Of a DNA stretch of 64,000 bases, positions 19,301-26,563 are shown piece by piece; within the stretch, counting starts at the first letter, position 1, and the number at the start of each line of letters is the position of its first letter. The position numbers and the translations under genes were made by a program. Under the pieces are notes generated by a model that worked only from the letters and a program-made list of their open reading frames with translations, made no database searches and had not been told where the DNA came from. This stretch comes from an uncultured Lachnospiraceae bacterium (GTDB lineage Bacteria; Bacillota; Clostridia; Lachnospirales; Lachnospiraceae), in contig CADAIL010000011.1 in the NCBI GenBank assembly GCA_902788035.1, positions 1-64,000 of the forward strand. Reading direction: 5' to 3'.

Positions 19301-20354
19301 CCGCTGCGCCGGAAGCGCCGACAAGGGCTTCATCAATCAGTTCATCCTCAGGAATAGTAATCTCATCCGACTTAAAAAGATTTGCAATGCCGCTGAGGAT
19401 CGTGGTAAGCAGAGATGTCTTTTCTTCGGTCTCCTCTTTCTTATCCTCGGCTGTGTCCGTATCGATACCTCTGACTGATGACTCGTCATCTGTCTTCATC
19501 GTAGAATCTGTGTCCGGGATCAGGCTGCTGTCGGTCATAGATTCTGTTTCATTATCTGACTCGGCAGGGTTGCTCTCTGTCGTTGCGGCGGAGGAGTCTG
19601 TTCCTGTGGTGGCAGTATCTCCTGACGTATCATCCGCCTTATCAGATTCAGAATCATCCCCCGATGAAGCAGGTTCAGAATCATTCACTGAGGAACCAGA
19701 CCCAGAATCAGTCCCTGATGAAGCGGATTCTTCTGAAGATGCAGAAGCTGATCCATTCCCTGATTCATCAGCATTTACTGAATCTGTACCGGAATCATGC
19801 TCTCCTGCGGCACTGCTATTACTTTGCGAGTCATCTCCTGAAGAATCGTCCTCCGCCTCATTTTCTGCGCCGCCGCTTGCCGAAGGTGTTCCGCCGCCAT
19901 TGCTGCTTGATGATACCGAAGAGTTTTCTGTCGTATTTTCCTTCGGCTTTTCCGTCTCTTTGACACGGACATTGCGGCTGATCTGATAGATCGGGTGGCC
20001 GCTGACCGGCTCAACATAGTAGACCGCACGGTAGCTGTCCGCATGATCTGTCGTGAAGAACTCACCATTTGCATTGTATGCATCATCGAAATAGATGTTC
20101 ACCTTCGACCAGTCCGGCACATCAAGATTTGAAAAATCTACCTTGATATTGAAGTCGCTGCCGACGGGTACAATATAATCACTTGGGCGAACGATCTCAT
20201 CTTCATCCAGCTGCTCAATGACTTCCTGAAGTGTGGGATATCCTGTTTCCGTTTCCTCGGATGCTGCCATGACGGGGCCTGCTGTGCAGGATGAGATAAC
20301 GGTCACGGCGGCAAGGATCCCGGAAAAAACTCTTTTCCATGATTTAAATTTCAT
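16362..20354 (-). CDS. TIE-type surface adhesin, N-terminal part (thioester, Cna-B, VaFE)
   Basis: The start at 20354 is chosen because AGGAG precedes it and a signal peptide follows (MKFKSWKRVF, hydrophobic core, cleavage near VMA-A). 1330 residues: N-terminal domain, a Ser/Asp/Glu-rich linker (about residues 130-300), a thioester domain with the YCGE cysteine and LTQRAVW glutamine, several Cna-B/SpaA-type isopeptide domains, and one VaFE domain. The frame then meets TGA at the point where the other VaFE domains read D/A before the ester-bond glutamine (DDE-stop-QK). Such TIE proteins bind host or partner surfaces covalently and are common in conjugative elements. As it stands the product would be exported without its wall anchor. 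A sequencing error cannot be excluded. Confidence 0.85.
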   Translation of the reverse strand: MKFKSWKRVFSGILAAVTVISSCTAGPVMAASEETETGYPTLQEVIEQLDEDEIVRPSDYIVPVGSDFNIKVDFSNLDVPDWSKVNIYFDDAYNANGEFFTTDHADSYRAVYYVEPVSGHPIYQISRNVRVKETEKPKENTTENSSVSSSSNGGGTPSASGGAENEAEDDSSGDDSQSNSSAAGEHDSGTDSVNADESGNGSASASSEESASSGTDSGSGSSVNDSEPASSGDDSESDKADDTSGDTATTGTDSSAATTESNPAESDNETESMTDSSLIPDTDSTMKTDDESSVRGIDTDTAEDKKEETEEKTSLLTTILSGIANLFKSDEITIPEDELIDEALVGASGAAVDASVYCTSSSFSSVFVDHAYQTSGNSNGDVILYCGEVDMHFSEGTHTRQDLVGTSLEGHTVTAADALRVGIMQYYFWNKAGVDGNKARGLTQRAVWAMAVGDEAGGVSNTVWLTQAGLLDVYNAGKSYASSNASKFELGECYALVQGSSQKLVYLSVSEKPDEGSAKLVKKSSDGTTAGNSSYSLKGAVYGVYSDKACTKKVKELTTGVDGTSNTVKLSAGTYYVKEITAPKNFKKDETVHTVKVESGKTATVTVTDTPEKTPFHILKVSEDGGAMPVTGTVYTVYSDKDCTASVGTLTVGADGKSNTLNVLYGTYYVKETKAAEGYALDTEVHVVECKDSKEVEIRLSDKVVRAGVMFTKSDADLGRNEAQGSGTLKGATIEIFSDNDYDIVVSGKTIKKGETVVRLSSDSDGVMKTDANVFPVGSYTWEETKAPDGYSIGGTDNSVTKGSFAITVEDAGTVKDLSGNGPSDAVLRAGIRFDKQDLEMKAATPQGDASLEGAEIEVKSENENPVVVAGKEYKKGDVVLILKTGKGGTVSTPVDMLPLGSYSWKETKVPAGYLLEGTVSGKFTLTEKDAATVKDFSGKGPSDQIIRGGVKIGKWEAETRRRDPQGGSSLNETTFAIVNKSNDSVLVDGKTYEPGATIATIKTDKDGYWESKEKWLPYGSYAAIETKAPEGHTLTGTVKNFEIRNDGEVIDLDQGQFENQVFRGDLELVKAGQSNKERLANVPFLITSKTTGEEHVIVTDPNGQAGTGRKYADHTADTNKNDEAYKDGKVDDAKLSYTYGVWFSGESDVTVEPDNEKGALPYDTYTVKELRCKANEGYELVSYEITVYRDGYTVDSGTVDDEEIPKIELSTQAKNNEAKAPDGEHIALVAENCSITDTVSYAGLTAGKTYTLKTVLMDKVTGETVKTPDGNEVSVETEMKIHFWNKSGTKDVPITFDASALEGHSVVVFEYLYDEDMKEVAKHTDIDDE

Positions 20355-20374
20355 TATGGTCTCCTGATTTTCAT
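20354..20374 (-). other. Six-codon leader frame overlapping the adhesin start
   Basis: An ATG at 20374, preceded by AAGGA, opens a frame for MKIRRP whose TAA stop shares bases with the adhesin ATG (TAATG). Its codons contain the AGGAG that serves the adhesin. This could couple translation of the adhesin to the leader; it may also be chance. Confidence 0.3.
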
Positions 20375-20525
20375 AATTATTTGTCCTTAAACGATCGGAT
20401 GGGCGGGCTAACACCGCCCACCCGCTCCTGCGCGATGCGCACATCTCACGGCACAGCCGTTTCGATGTACGTTAGCCTCACACGTATGCTCATGCGAGCA
20501 TGGCATGCGGTTCGGCCTTATCGCG

Positions 20526-20565
20526 CAAAAAGGCGCCTATCGAATATAAGAATCCAATAGGCGCC
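20526..20565 (-). terminator. Terminator-like hairpin in adhesin leader
   Basis: A perfect 9-bp stem (GGCGCCTAT / ATAGGCGCC) with a 16-base loop is followed on the minus strand by TTTTT. It is the second of two such hairpins after the DUF2971 gene, so it may instead act as an attenuator for the adhesin. Confidence 0.6.
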
Positions 20566-20651
20566 GTGTCTGTAGAATTTATGTGGTTTATGGAATACGT
20601 GTGGGCATTCGAGGGAGTGGGTAATACTTCATGCTATTCCTTCTTTCTCTT

Positions 20652-20686
20652 ATAAAAGAAAAAGACCTTTACTTCAAGTAAAGATC
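20652..20686 (-). terminator. Terminator of the DUF2971 gene
   Basis: A 10-bp stem with one mismatch (GATCTTTACT / AGTAAAGGTC) is followed by TTTTTCTTTTAT on the minus strand, 30 bases after the stop of the DUF2971 gene. This is a typical rho-independent terminator. Confidence 0.8.
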
Positions 20687-20716
20687 TCTCATGTATTACA
20701 TCATAAATCGGTATCA

Positions 20717-21616
20717 TCATCTTAATGGACAACTTGATCTTGATATATTTCTTATTTCCTTTCCTTGCTTAAGCGATTCTAAGTATTGTTTTAGGGTTGG
20801 CATATTCTGTTCTGAATTTGGTCCAACTATTATTCCTGTGATTAAATCTTTAAAACTTACATTCTTTTCAAAATTAAATAATTCACTTAGTTTTAGAATG
20901 CACTTATGTGAGATTACCCCATTGGTAGGCATATACTTTTCTTCATAACAATTAGATTTCAATCCAGTTAAACTTTTAACCGAACTCGTATAATGTGAAA
21001 ATACTAATCTATACTCCTGTTCTGCTTTAAAACTTGGATGTTTATGGGCAATAGAAAGCATTATTACTTGTTCCTTAGCAGAATCCTCATTACCCAATTG
21101 CTTCTTTAGGAGCTGGTCATTACCGCTAAAGTATTCTTTTAGTATTTCAAACAAAGGATGTTTGTGTACTTCCAAGTCATAGCAGACAGGCCATAGCTGA
21201 ATCCATTTTGTCCCGAATAATAGTAACAGGGCTTTCGTGTCAAATTCAATACAGAATCCTTTTCCTTTATTTGAATAGCGGTCCCACTGAGCAGCATCAT
21301 CTTTCAATTTTGAAAAGCACATAATATAAAAGGGTTCTTTTTCGATCTCAATGAACACGCTATCAAAAAAAGTTTCTATTCTATTAATGCTTTGAGGGCA
21401 TGATTCCTTTAGCGCTTTTTTTAACTCACGTGGAAAATAGAAGCACTCTTCTCGATCATTCAGCATGAGCGGATTTGAAAACCATAGTTCCTGTTTTGTA
21501 AAAATGCCAAATAATGCTTCGGCGGAAGTGTAATGATACAGTTTATCTGGATAATCCTTCTCACGCATTCTTTTCTCGACTTCTTGAATAAAACTGTCCT
21601 CGTCTATATTTCTCAA
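20717..21616 (-). CDS. DUF2971 family protein
   Basis: A 299-residue soluble protein of the DUF2971 family (KLYHYTSAEALFGIF near residue 25, LWFSNPLMLNDREE, CFSKLKDDAAQWDRYSNKGKGFCIEFD). Such proteins occur in variable genome regions and near defence genes; their activity is not established. The start is TTG at 21616. A better placed ATG at 21624, right after AAGGAG, is out of frame and reads only MRI before TGA, and that TGA overlaps the TTG. Either the TTG is used through this overlap or one base has changed. The coding sequence is clearly AT-richer than neighbouring core genes. Confidence 0.8.
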   Translation of the reverse strand: MRNIDEDSFIQEVEKRMREKDYPDKLYHYTSAEALFGIFTKQELWFSNPLMLNDREECFYFPRELKKALKESCPQSINRIETFFDSVFIEIEKEPFYIMCFSKLKDDAAQWDRYSNKGKGFCIEFDTKALLLLFGTKWIQLWPVCYDLEVHKHPLFEILKEYFSGNDQLLKKQLGNEDSAKEQVIMLSIAHKHPSFKAEQEYRLVFSHYTSSVKSLTGLKSNCYEEKYMPTNGVISHKCILKLSELFNFEKNVSFKDLITGIIVGPNSEQNMPTLKQYLESLKQGKEIRNISRSSCPLR

Positions 21617-21689
21617 ATCCTCATTTTCTCCTTATAAATCTATAGAAATAATTTACACAGCTTTTCTAATACAACAATTCTCTTAATAA

Positions 21690-23366
21690 TCATGCCTCCT
21701 CAATTACGCATTTGTGATGCTTAAACTCAGGGCTGGTATTCGGGAGTTCCTTATCATAGTTAATCGCCACAAGCAAAATGTTTCCCTTATAGTGTATGAG
21801 TCTCTCAGGATATTTCTGTCTCCTGATCTGTGACATCGCTGTATCTGCACTCTGATTATATTTCAGCTCAACAACCAGTGCCGGAATAGCAGGATATTTC
21901 GGTGCGGGCAAGTACGCAATATCCACGTATCCCTTTCCGCTGTCCAGTTCAAGAATCGTCGTATAATACATCTGCGCGGCATAATAAGCAAGCTGGACTG
22001 CATAGCTTAATGCCGATTCATCATTATATGTCTTATTCCCGGCACGGTTATGGGCTTCTTCCAGAAGTTCCGCAACCGTTTCCTCATCTTTCTCCCATGT
22101 AGCTTTCAGAATTTCCTGTGACAGATGAAGCGTCCGGAAAGCCGGTTTCCACGCTGTCCCCCTTGTGGATGACTTGAACTCATCCAGAATTTCCCGATTG
22201 GGGATGAACACCTCGCTTTTCTTATCATCATATCCGAGATATCCCAAATGAATCAGGAGCGAAAGCACGTCATCCCTTCCATGGAAAGTTGTCATGTCAT
22301 TTTGATAAGTGGATGTGTCAATTACAAGCCTTCCGCCATTCATCAGAAAGGCTACAGCTTCCTTCAGGCCATCGTAATCCATTTCGATGAACTCCGACAA
22401 AGCTTCATAAGTCTCAGTTTTGTTCCAGTAATCCTTAATGATGCCTGTAGTTATCGCCTCAACAACAGACAATGGACTGTAAAGAGAATACCTGACTGCT
22501 TCCGGGGATTTACCAGTGGCGCGTAATTCTTCGTAATCAGGATCAGGAGGCATAATGTCACTTACCTCATATCCGTCATACCAGTCACTCACAGCCCGAT
22601 AGTCTCTGCCGTACCTGTTGCACAGATTGCGTACCTCTTCTTCAGTGAATCCGGTGAACCTGGCCATTTGCCTGGGGAACATCATGGAATATTCAGTAAA
22701 CATATTCAGAGCGGAGTGTTTCCCATACTTTTTAATCGGAAGAATTCCTGTCATATAGGCCAGGGCTATATACCTGTTGTCCTTCAACAAATCTCTGAGG
22801 AAATCCAGATACTCCTTTTGCCCTTCCTTATCATTTTTGCGCTCCCTGAACACTGCATCCCATTCATCTATAACGATAACAAGCTGTCTGCCATTGGCGG
22901 AATATACATCTTCTATCGTCTGGATAAGATCGTCTTCATCAAAATAATCAATATTCGGGTATTCTTCCTTTATGTCTCTGACTACAAGCTTCTGCATCTT
23001 TGCCAATGCTTTTGAAACAGTCGTCTTATCATTGAAGAACTTCGTCATTACCAAGCGGATAACATCATATTCCCCAAGATACTCATCCCAGGAGATTTCC
23101 TTATCTTCTATAAGAACTGATTGACATTCAGCAAGTTTTCGTTTGGAAAAGAGTTCCCTGCTGTCAGCTCCCCGATCATAATATGCACAAATCATATCTG
23201 CCGCCATCGTTTTTCCAAACCGCCTGGGACGAGAAACACTGACAAACCTTTGCTGCGTGTTCAGCACTGTGTTGAGATATTGAATCATCTCACTTTTATC
23301 TACATATATCTTAGAGTTAACCGCTATCTGGAAACTCTTATTTCCCGGATTTAAATACGCTCCCAC
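21690..23366 (-). CDS. AAA-ATPase-like protein with PD-(D/E)xK nuclease domain
   Basis: A 558-residue protein of the large AAA-ATPase_like/DUF1703 family that is expanded in gut anaerobes. The N-terminal ATPase has an unusual Walker A (SRPRRFGKT, about residues 44-52) and Walker B (LVIVIDEWDAVF, about residue 165). The C-terminal domain shows YVDIAYLP and VVELKYN, the D and ExK parts of a PD-(D/E)xK nuclease fold. Function is unproven; proposals for the family include mobile or conflict-related roles. It stands alone at the border between the accessory block and ppdK. Confidence 0.85.
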   Translation of the reverse strand: MGAYLNPGNKSFQIAVNSKIYVDKSEMIQYLNTVLNTQQRFVSVSRPRRFGKTMAADMICAYYDRGADSRELFSKRKLAECQSVLIEDKEISWDEYLGEYDVIRLVMTKFFNDKTTVSKALAKMQKLVVRDIKEEYPNIDYFDEDDLIQTIEDVYSANGRQLVIVIDEWDAVFRERKNDKEGQKEYLDFLRDLLKDNRYIALAYMTGILPIKKYGKHSALNMFTEYSMMFPRQMARFTGFTEEEVRNLCNRYGRDYRAVSDWYDGYEVSDIMPPDPDYEELRATGKSPEAVRYSLYSPLSVVEAITTGIIKDYWNKTETYEALSEFIEMDYDGLKEAVAFLMNGGRLVIDTSTYQNDMTTFHGRDDVLSLLIHLGYLGYDDKKSEVFIPNREILDEFKSSTRGTAWKPAFRTLHLSQEILKATWEKDEETVAELLEEAHNRAGNKTYNDESALSYAVQLAYYAAQMYYTTILELDSGKGYVDIAYLPAPKYPAIPALVVELKYNQSADTAMSQIRRQKYPERLIHYKGNILLVAINYDKELPNTSPEFKHHKCVIEEA

Positions 23367-23466
23367 TTCTTTCCCCTTTACACGCTATTCTATGTCCGAG
23401 TTTGCGACATCACACACTTAAACACTGCAAATGTGTGAACCATTTTCAGTTTTCATTATATATAGA

Positions 23467-23496
23467 AAACGGCTACCACACAAGTGATAGCCGTTT
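23467..23496. terminator. Bidirectional-looking terminator hairpin
   Basis: A 13-bp stem with one mismatch and a 4-base loop (AAACGGCTA ... TAGCCGTTT) lies between ppdK and the AAA-ATPase gene. On the minus strand it is followed by TCTATATATAA, with T residues provided by the stem end itself. It probably ends the ppdK transcript. The remaining bases of 23367-23637 hold no gene I can support. Confidence 0.65.
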
Positions 23497-23637
23497 CGTT
23501 GTCTCAAATATAAATGTTTACTTTAATGTCCCTCCATCCTTGAATCCGCCGCCTATTATCGATAGAATATAGATAATCTATAGCATCATCTCTGGAAAAA
23601 CCCATCTCATAAACCTTTAAATATCCACTAACTTTCC

Positions 23638-26268
23638 TTATTTTGCCTGTTTTATGGCTGCCTGTGCCGCTGCCAATCTCGCGATCGGTACACGGAACGG
23701 TGAGCAGGATACATAGTCAAGGCCGATGCTGTTGCAGAACTCGATGGAAGCCGGATCGCCGCCATGCTCGCCGCAGATACCGCAGTGCAGATACGGATTG
23801 GTCTTGCGGCCGCCCTCAACTGCGATCTTCATGATCTTGCCAACGCCTGCCTGATCCAGCTTAGCGAACGGATCGTTGTCGAGGATCTTAGCATTCATGT
23901 AGGCTTCCAGGAACTTGCCGGAGTCGTCACGGGAGTAACCGAACATCATCTGTGTCAGGTCGTTTGTACCGAAGCAGAAGAAGTCAGCTTCCTTAGCGAT
24001 GTTGTCAGCCATAAGAGCAGCTCTCGGGATCTCGATCATTGTACCGATCGTGTACTGAAGCTTGATGTTTGCTCTTCTGATTTCTTCATCAGCTGTATCC
24101 TTGACGATCTTGCGGACATAGCGAAGCTCGCGCTTAGCGCCGATGAGCGGGATCATGATTTCCGGAATCAGTGCCCAATCCGGATGCTCGGAGCGGACCT
24201 TGATAGCTGCACGGATAACAGCCTTTGTCTGCATGATGGCGATTTCCGGATAAAGGACTGCCAGACGGCATCCGCGGAGACCCATCATCGGGTTGAACTC
24301 ATGGAGACCGGCGATGATATCCTTGATATCCTGTACGCTCTTGCCCTTGCGAGCTGCAAGTGCTGCAATGTCTTCCTCTGTTGTCGGAACGAACTCATGG
24401 AGAGGCGGATCCAGGAAGCGGATGGTTACCGGTCTGCCTTCAAGAGTCTCATACAGCTTCTCGAAGTCGCCCTGCTGCAGCGGGAGGATCTTGGAAAGAG
24501 CTTCTTCTCTCTCTTCTACTGTGTCGGAGCAGATCATGTCACGGAAAGCGTCAATTCTGTCGCCCTCGAAGAACATATGCTCTGTACGGCAGAGGCCGAT
24601 GCCTTCAGCGCCGAGCTCAACAGCCTTGGCTGCGTCTGCCGGGGTGTCAGCATTTGCACGAACTTTCAGTGTACGGATCTCGTCTGCCCAATCCATGATG
24701 TTCTTGAAATCATCATCGTCGATGGAGCCGGCGATGACCGGAAGCTCACCGTCATAGATGTTGCCTGTGGAGCCGTCGAAGGAAATGATGTCGCCTTCTT
24801 TGTACTCATGGCCGCCGAGCTTGATGGTCTTGTTCTCTTCGTCAACGATAAGTTCCTGGCATCCGGATACGCAGCAGCTGCCCATACCACGGGCAACAAC
24901 AGCTGCATGAGATGTCATACCGCCGCGGGCTGTAAGGATACCCTGAGCAGCCTTCATACCTTCGATGTCTTCCGGAGATGTCTCAAGACGTACAAGGACG
25001 ACCTTCTCGCCTCTGTCTGCCCATTCCTTAGCCTCGTCAGCTGTGAAGACGATCTTGCCGGAAGCAGCGCCCGGAGCTGCCGGGAGGCCCTTGCCGATCT
25101 GTTCTGCCTTCTTGACAGCTTCCTTGTCGAAGGAGCCGTGAAGCAGTGTGTCAAGGTTACGCGGATCGATTGCGAGGATAGCTGTCTTCTTGTCGATCTT
25201 GCCTTCCTTTACGAGGTCATTTGCGATCTTAAGAGCAGCGCGTGCTGTTCTCTTGCCGTTACGTGTCTGCAGCATGTAAAGCTTGCCATGCTCGATGGTG
25301 AACTCCATATCCTGCATGTCACGATAGTGGTCTTCAAGTTTATTTGCGATACCGATGAGCTGATCATAGATGTCCGGAAGAGTCTTCTTGATCTCGTCGA
25401 TTTCCATCGGTGTGCGGACGCCGGCAACAACGTCTTCGCCCTGAGCGTTCATAAGAACTTCCGCAAAGAACTTGTTCTCGCCTGTAGCCGGGTTACGTGT
25501 GAAGGCAACGCCTGAACCGGAATCGTCGCCCATGTTGCCGAATGCCATCATCTGTACGTTAACTGCGGTACCCCAGCTGTACGGGATATCGTTGTCACGA
25601 CGATAGACGTTAGCGCGCGGGTTGTCCCAGGAACGGAAGACAGCCTTGACTGCCTCGATGAGCTGTACCTTCGGGTCTGTCGGGAATTCTTCGCCGATCT
25701 TTGCCTTGTACTCAGCCTTGAACTGGCCTGCAAGTTCCTTAAGGTCTTCAGCTGTAAGCTCGACGTCCATCTTGACGCCCTTAGCTTCTTTCATTCTGTC
25801 GATCAGGACTTCGAAATATTTCTTTCCGACTTCCATAACGACGTCTGAGAACATCTGGATGAATCTTCTGTAGCAGTCCCATGCCCAGCGCGGATTGCCG
25901 GACTGTGCTGCCATTGTCTCAACAACTTCTTCATTCAGACCAAGGTTAAGGATCGTGTCCATCATACCCGGCATGGAAGCTCTTGCGCCGGAACGTACGG
26001 AAACAAGGAGCGGATTCTGCTTGTCGCCGAACTTCTTGCCTGTGATTTCCTCAAGTTTCACGATAGCTTCCTGGATCTGCTGTGTGATTTCGGAATTGAT
26101 TCTCTTGCCGTCATCATAGTATGCTGTGCAGGCTTCTGTCGTAATTGTGAAGCCCTGCGGAACCGGAAGACCGAGCTTGGTCATTTCCGCAAGGTTTGCG
26201 CCTTTACCGCCGAGAAGATTGCGCATGCTGGCATCGCCTTCACTGAACATATACACGTATTTTGTCAT
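23638..26268 (-). CDS. ppdK: Pyruvate, phosphate dikinase
   Basis: An 876-residue enzyme of normal length. It interconverts pyruvate, ATP and phosphate with PEP, AMP and PPi. The N-terminal ATP-grasp part begins TKYVYMFSEGDASMRNLLGGKGANLAEM; the swivelling phosphohistidine domain has GGMTSHAAVVARGMG (about residue 450); the C-terminal PEP/pyruvate barrel has LRGCRLAVLYPE and the catalytic cysteine motif CGICGEHGGDP (about residue 830). AGGAGG lies nine bases before the ATG. With the PPi-type phosphofructokinase upstream it supports PPi-linked glycolysis in this organism. Codon use suggests high expression: the opposite strand stays open for more than 500 codons. Confidence 0.97.
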   Translation of the reverse strand: MTKYVYMFSEGDASMRNLLGGKGANLAEMTKLGLPVPQGFTITTEACTAYYDDGKRINSEITQQIQEAIVKLEEITGKKFGDKQNPLLVSVRSGARASMPGMMDTILNLGLNEEVVETMAAQSGNPRWAWDCYRRFIQMFSDVVMEVGKKYFEVLIDRMKEAKGVKMDVELTAEDLKELAGQFKAEYKAKIGEEFPTDPKVQLIEAVKAVFRSWDNPRANVYRRDNDIPYSWGTAVNVQMMAFGNMGDDSGSGVAFTRNPATGENKFFAEVLMNAQGEDVVAGVRTPMEIDEIKKTLPDIYDQLIGIANKLEDHYRDMQDMEFTIEHGKLYMLQTRNGKRTARAALKIANDLVKEGKIDKKTAILAIDPRNLDTLLHGSFDKEAVKKAEQIGKGLPAAPGAASGKIVFTADEAKEWADRGEKVVLVRLETSPEDIEGMKAAQGILTARGGMTSHAAVVARGMGSCCVSGCQELIVDEENKTIKLGGHEYKEGDIISFDGSTGNIYDGELPVIAGSIDDDDFKNIMDWADEIRTLKVRANADTPADAAKAVELGAEGIGLCRTEHMFFEGDRIDAFRDMICSDTVEEREEALSKILPLQQGDFEKLYETLEGRPVTIRFLDPPLHEFVPTTEEDIAALAARKGKSVQDIKDIIAGLHEFNPMMGLRGCRLAVLYPEIAIMQTKAVIRAAIKVRSEHPDWALIPEIMIPLIGAKRELRYVRKIVKDTADEEIRRANIKLQYTIGTMIEIPRAALMADNIAKEADFFCFGTNDLTQMMFGYSRDDSGKFLEAYMNAKILDNDPFAKLDQAGVGKIMKIAVEGGRKTNPYLHCGICGEHGGDPASIEFCNSIGLDYVSCSPFRVPIARLAAAQAAIKQAK

Positions 26269-26305
26269 AGAGTTCTTTCCTCCTGAATGATGTAGGATTA
26301 GTGTT

Positions 26306-26324
26306 TACCTAATTAGGTATTGTA
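26306..26324 (-). promoter_or_regulatory. Palindromic operator candidate at the ppdK promoter
   Basis: A perfect 14-bp palindrome TACCTAATTAGGTA (26306-26319) abuts a -10-like TACAAT on the minus strand (26319-26324), where transcription of ppdK would start. The -35 element is not clear. The position suits a repressor site. The rest of 26325-26510 is AT-rich and holds no gene. Confidence 0.45.
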
Positions 26325-26510
26325 ACATATTACCAAATTCTTTTAAAGAAGTATCTAATTAATTAATAAGACTTATTTGTTTTTTAGCAGTTTTTACTCA
26401 CTTGCAGTATACATAATGTAAATGATCGGTAAGTCTCCGTATGATTTTTATGACAACATAACAAAACGCTCAGGCGGCATCGTCGGCCGCATGTCCGTCA
26501 AAGCGAAACC

Positions 26511-26540
26511 CAAAAAGACCGCGCACTCTCGTACGCGGTC
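26511..26540 (-). terminator. Terminator of the phosphofructokinase gene
   Basis: A 7-bp GC stem (GACCGCG / CGCGGTC) with a 10-base loop followed by TTTTTG on the minus strand, 23 bases after the stop of the upstream gene. Confidence 0.85.
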
Positions 26541-26563
26541 TCATTGTTATTGAAAATGAATAT

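Larger units (their letters stand above)
20375..20716 (-). other. Gene-free leader region upstream of the adhesin
   Basis: No gene is seen. On the minus strand it holds two terminator-like hairpins (20531-20565 and 20664-20686), a GC-rich inverted repeat (GGGCGG ... CCGCCC, about 20401-20419) and a small inverted repeat ATGCTC/GAGCAT near 20488-20503. The long structured 5' region suggests RNA-level control of the adhesin. No convincing promoter was found. Confidence 0.45.

Noticed and set aside
23524..23637. Short frame (MGFSRDDAIDYLYSI...) after ppdK
   Set aside because: About 33 codons without a ribosome site of its own, directly behind the ppdK stop; it may be a gene remnant, but I cannot support it.
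23764..25515. A 583-codon open frame antisense to ppdK
   Set aside because: ppdK is unmistakable on the other strand. The open antisense frame results from the biased codons of a highly expressed gene; it has no ribosome site and no recognisable domain.
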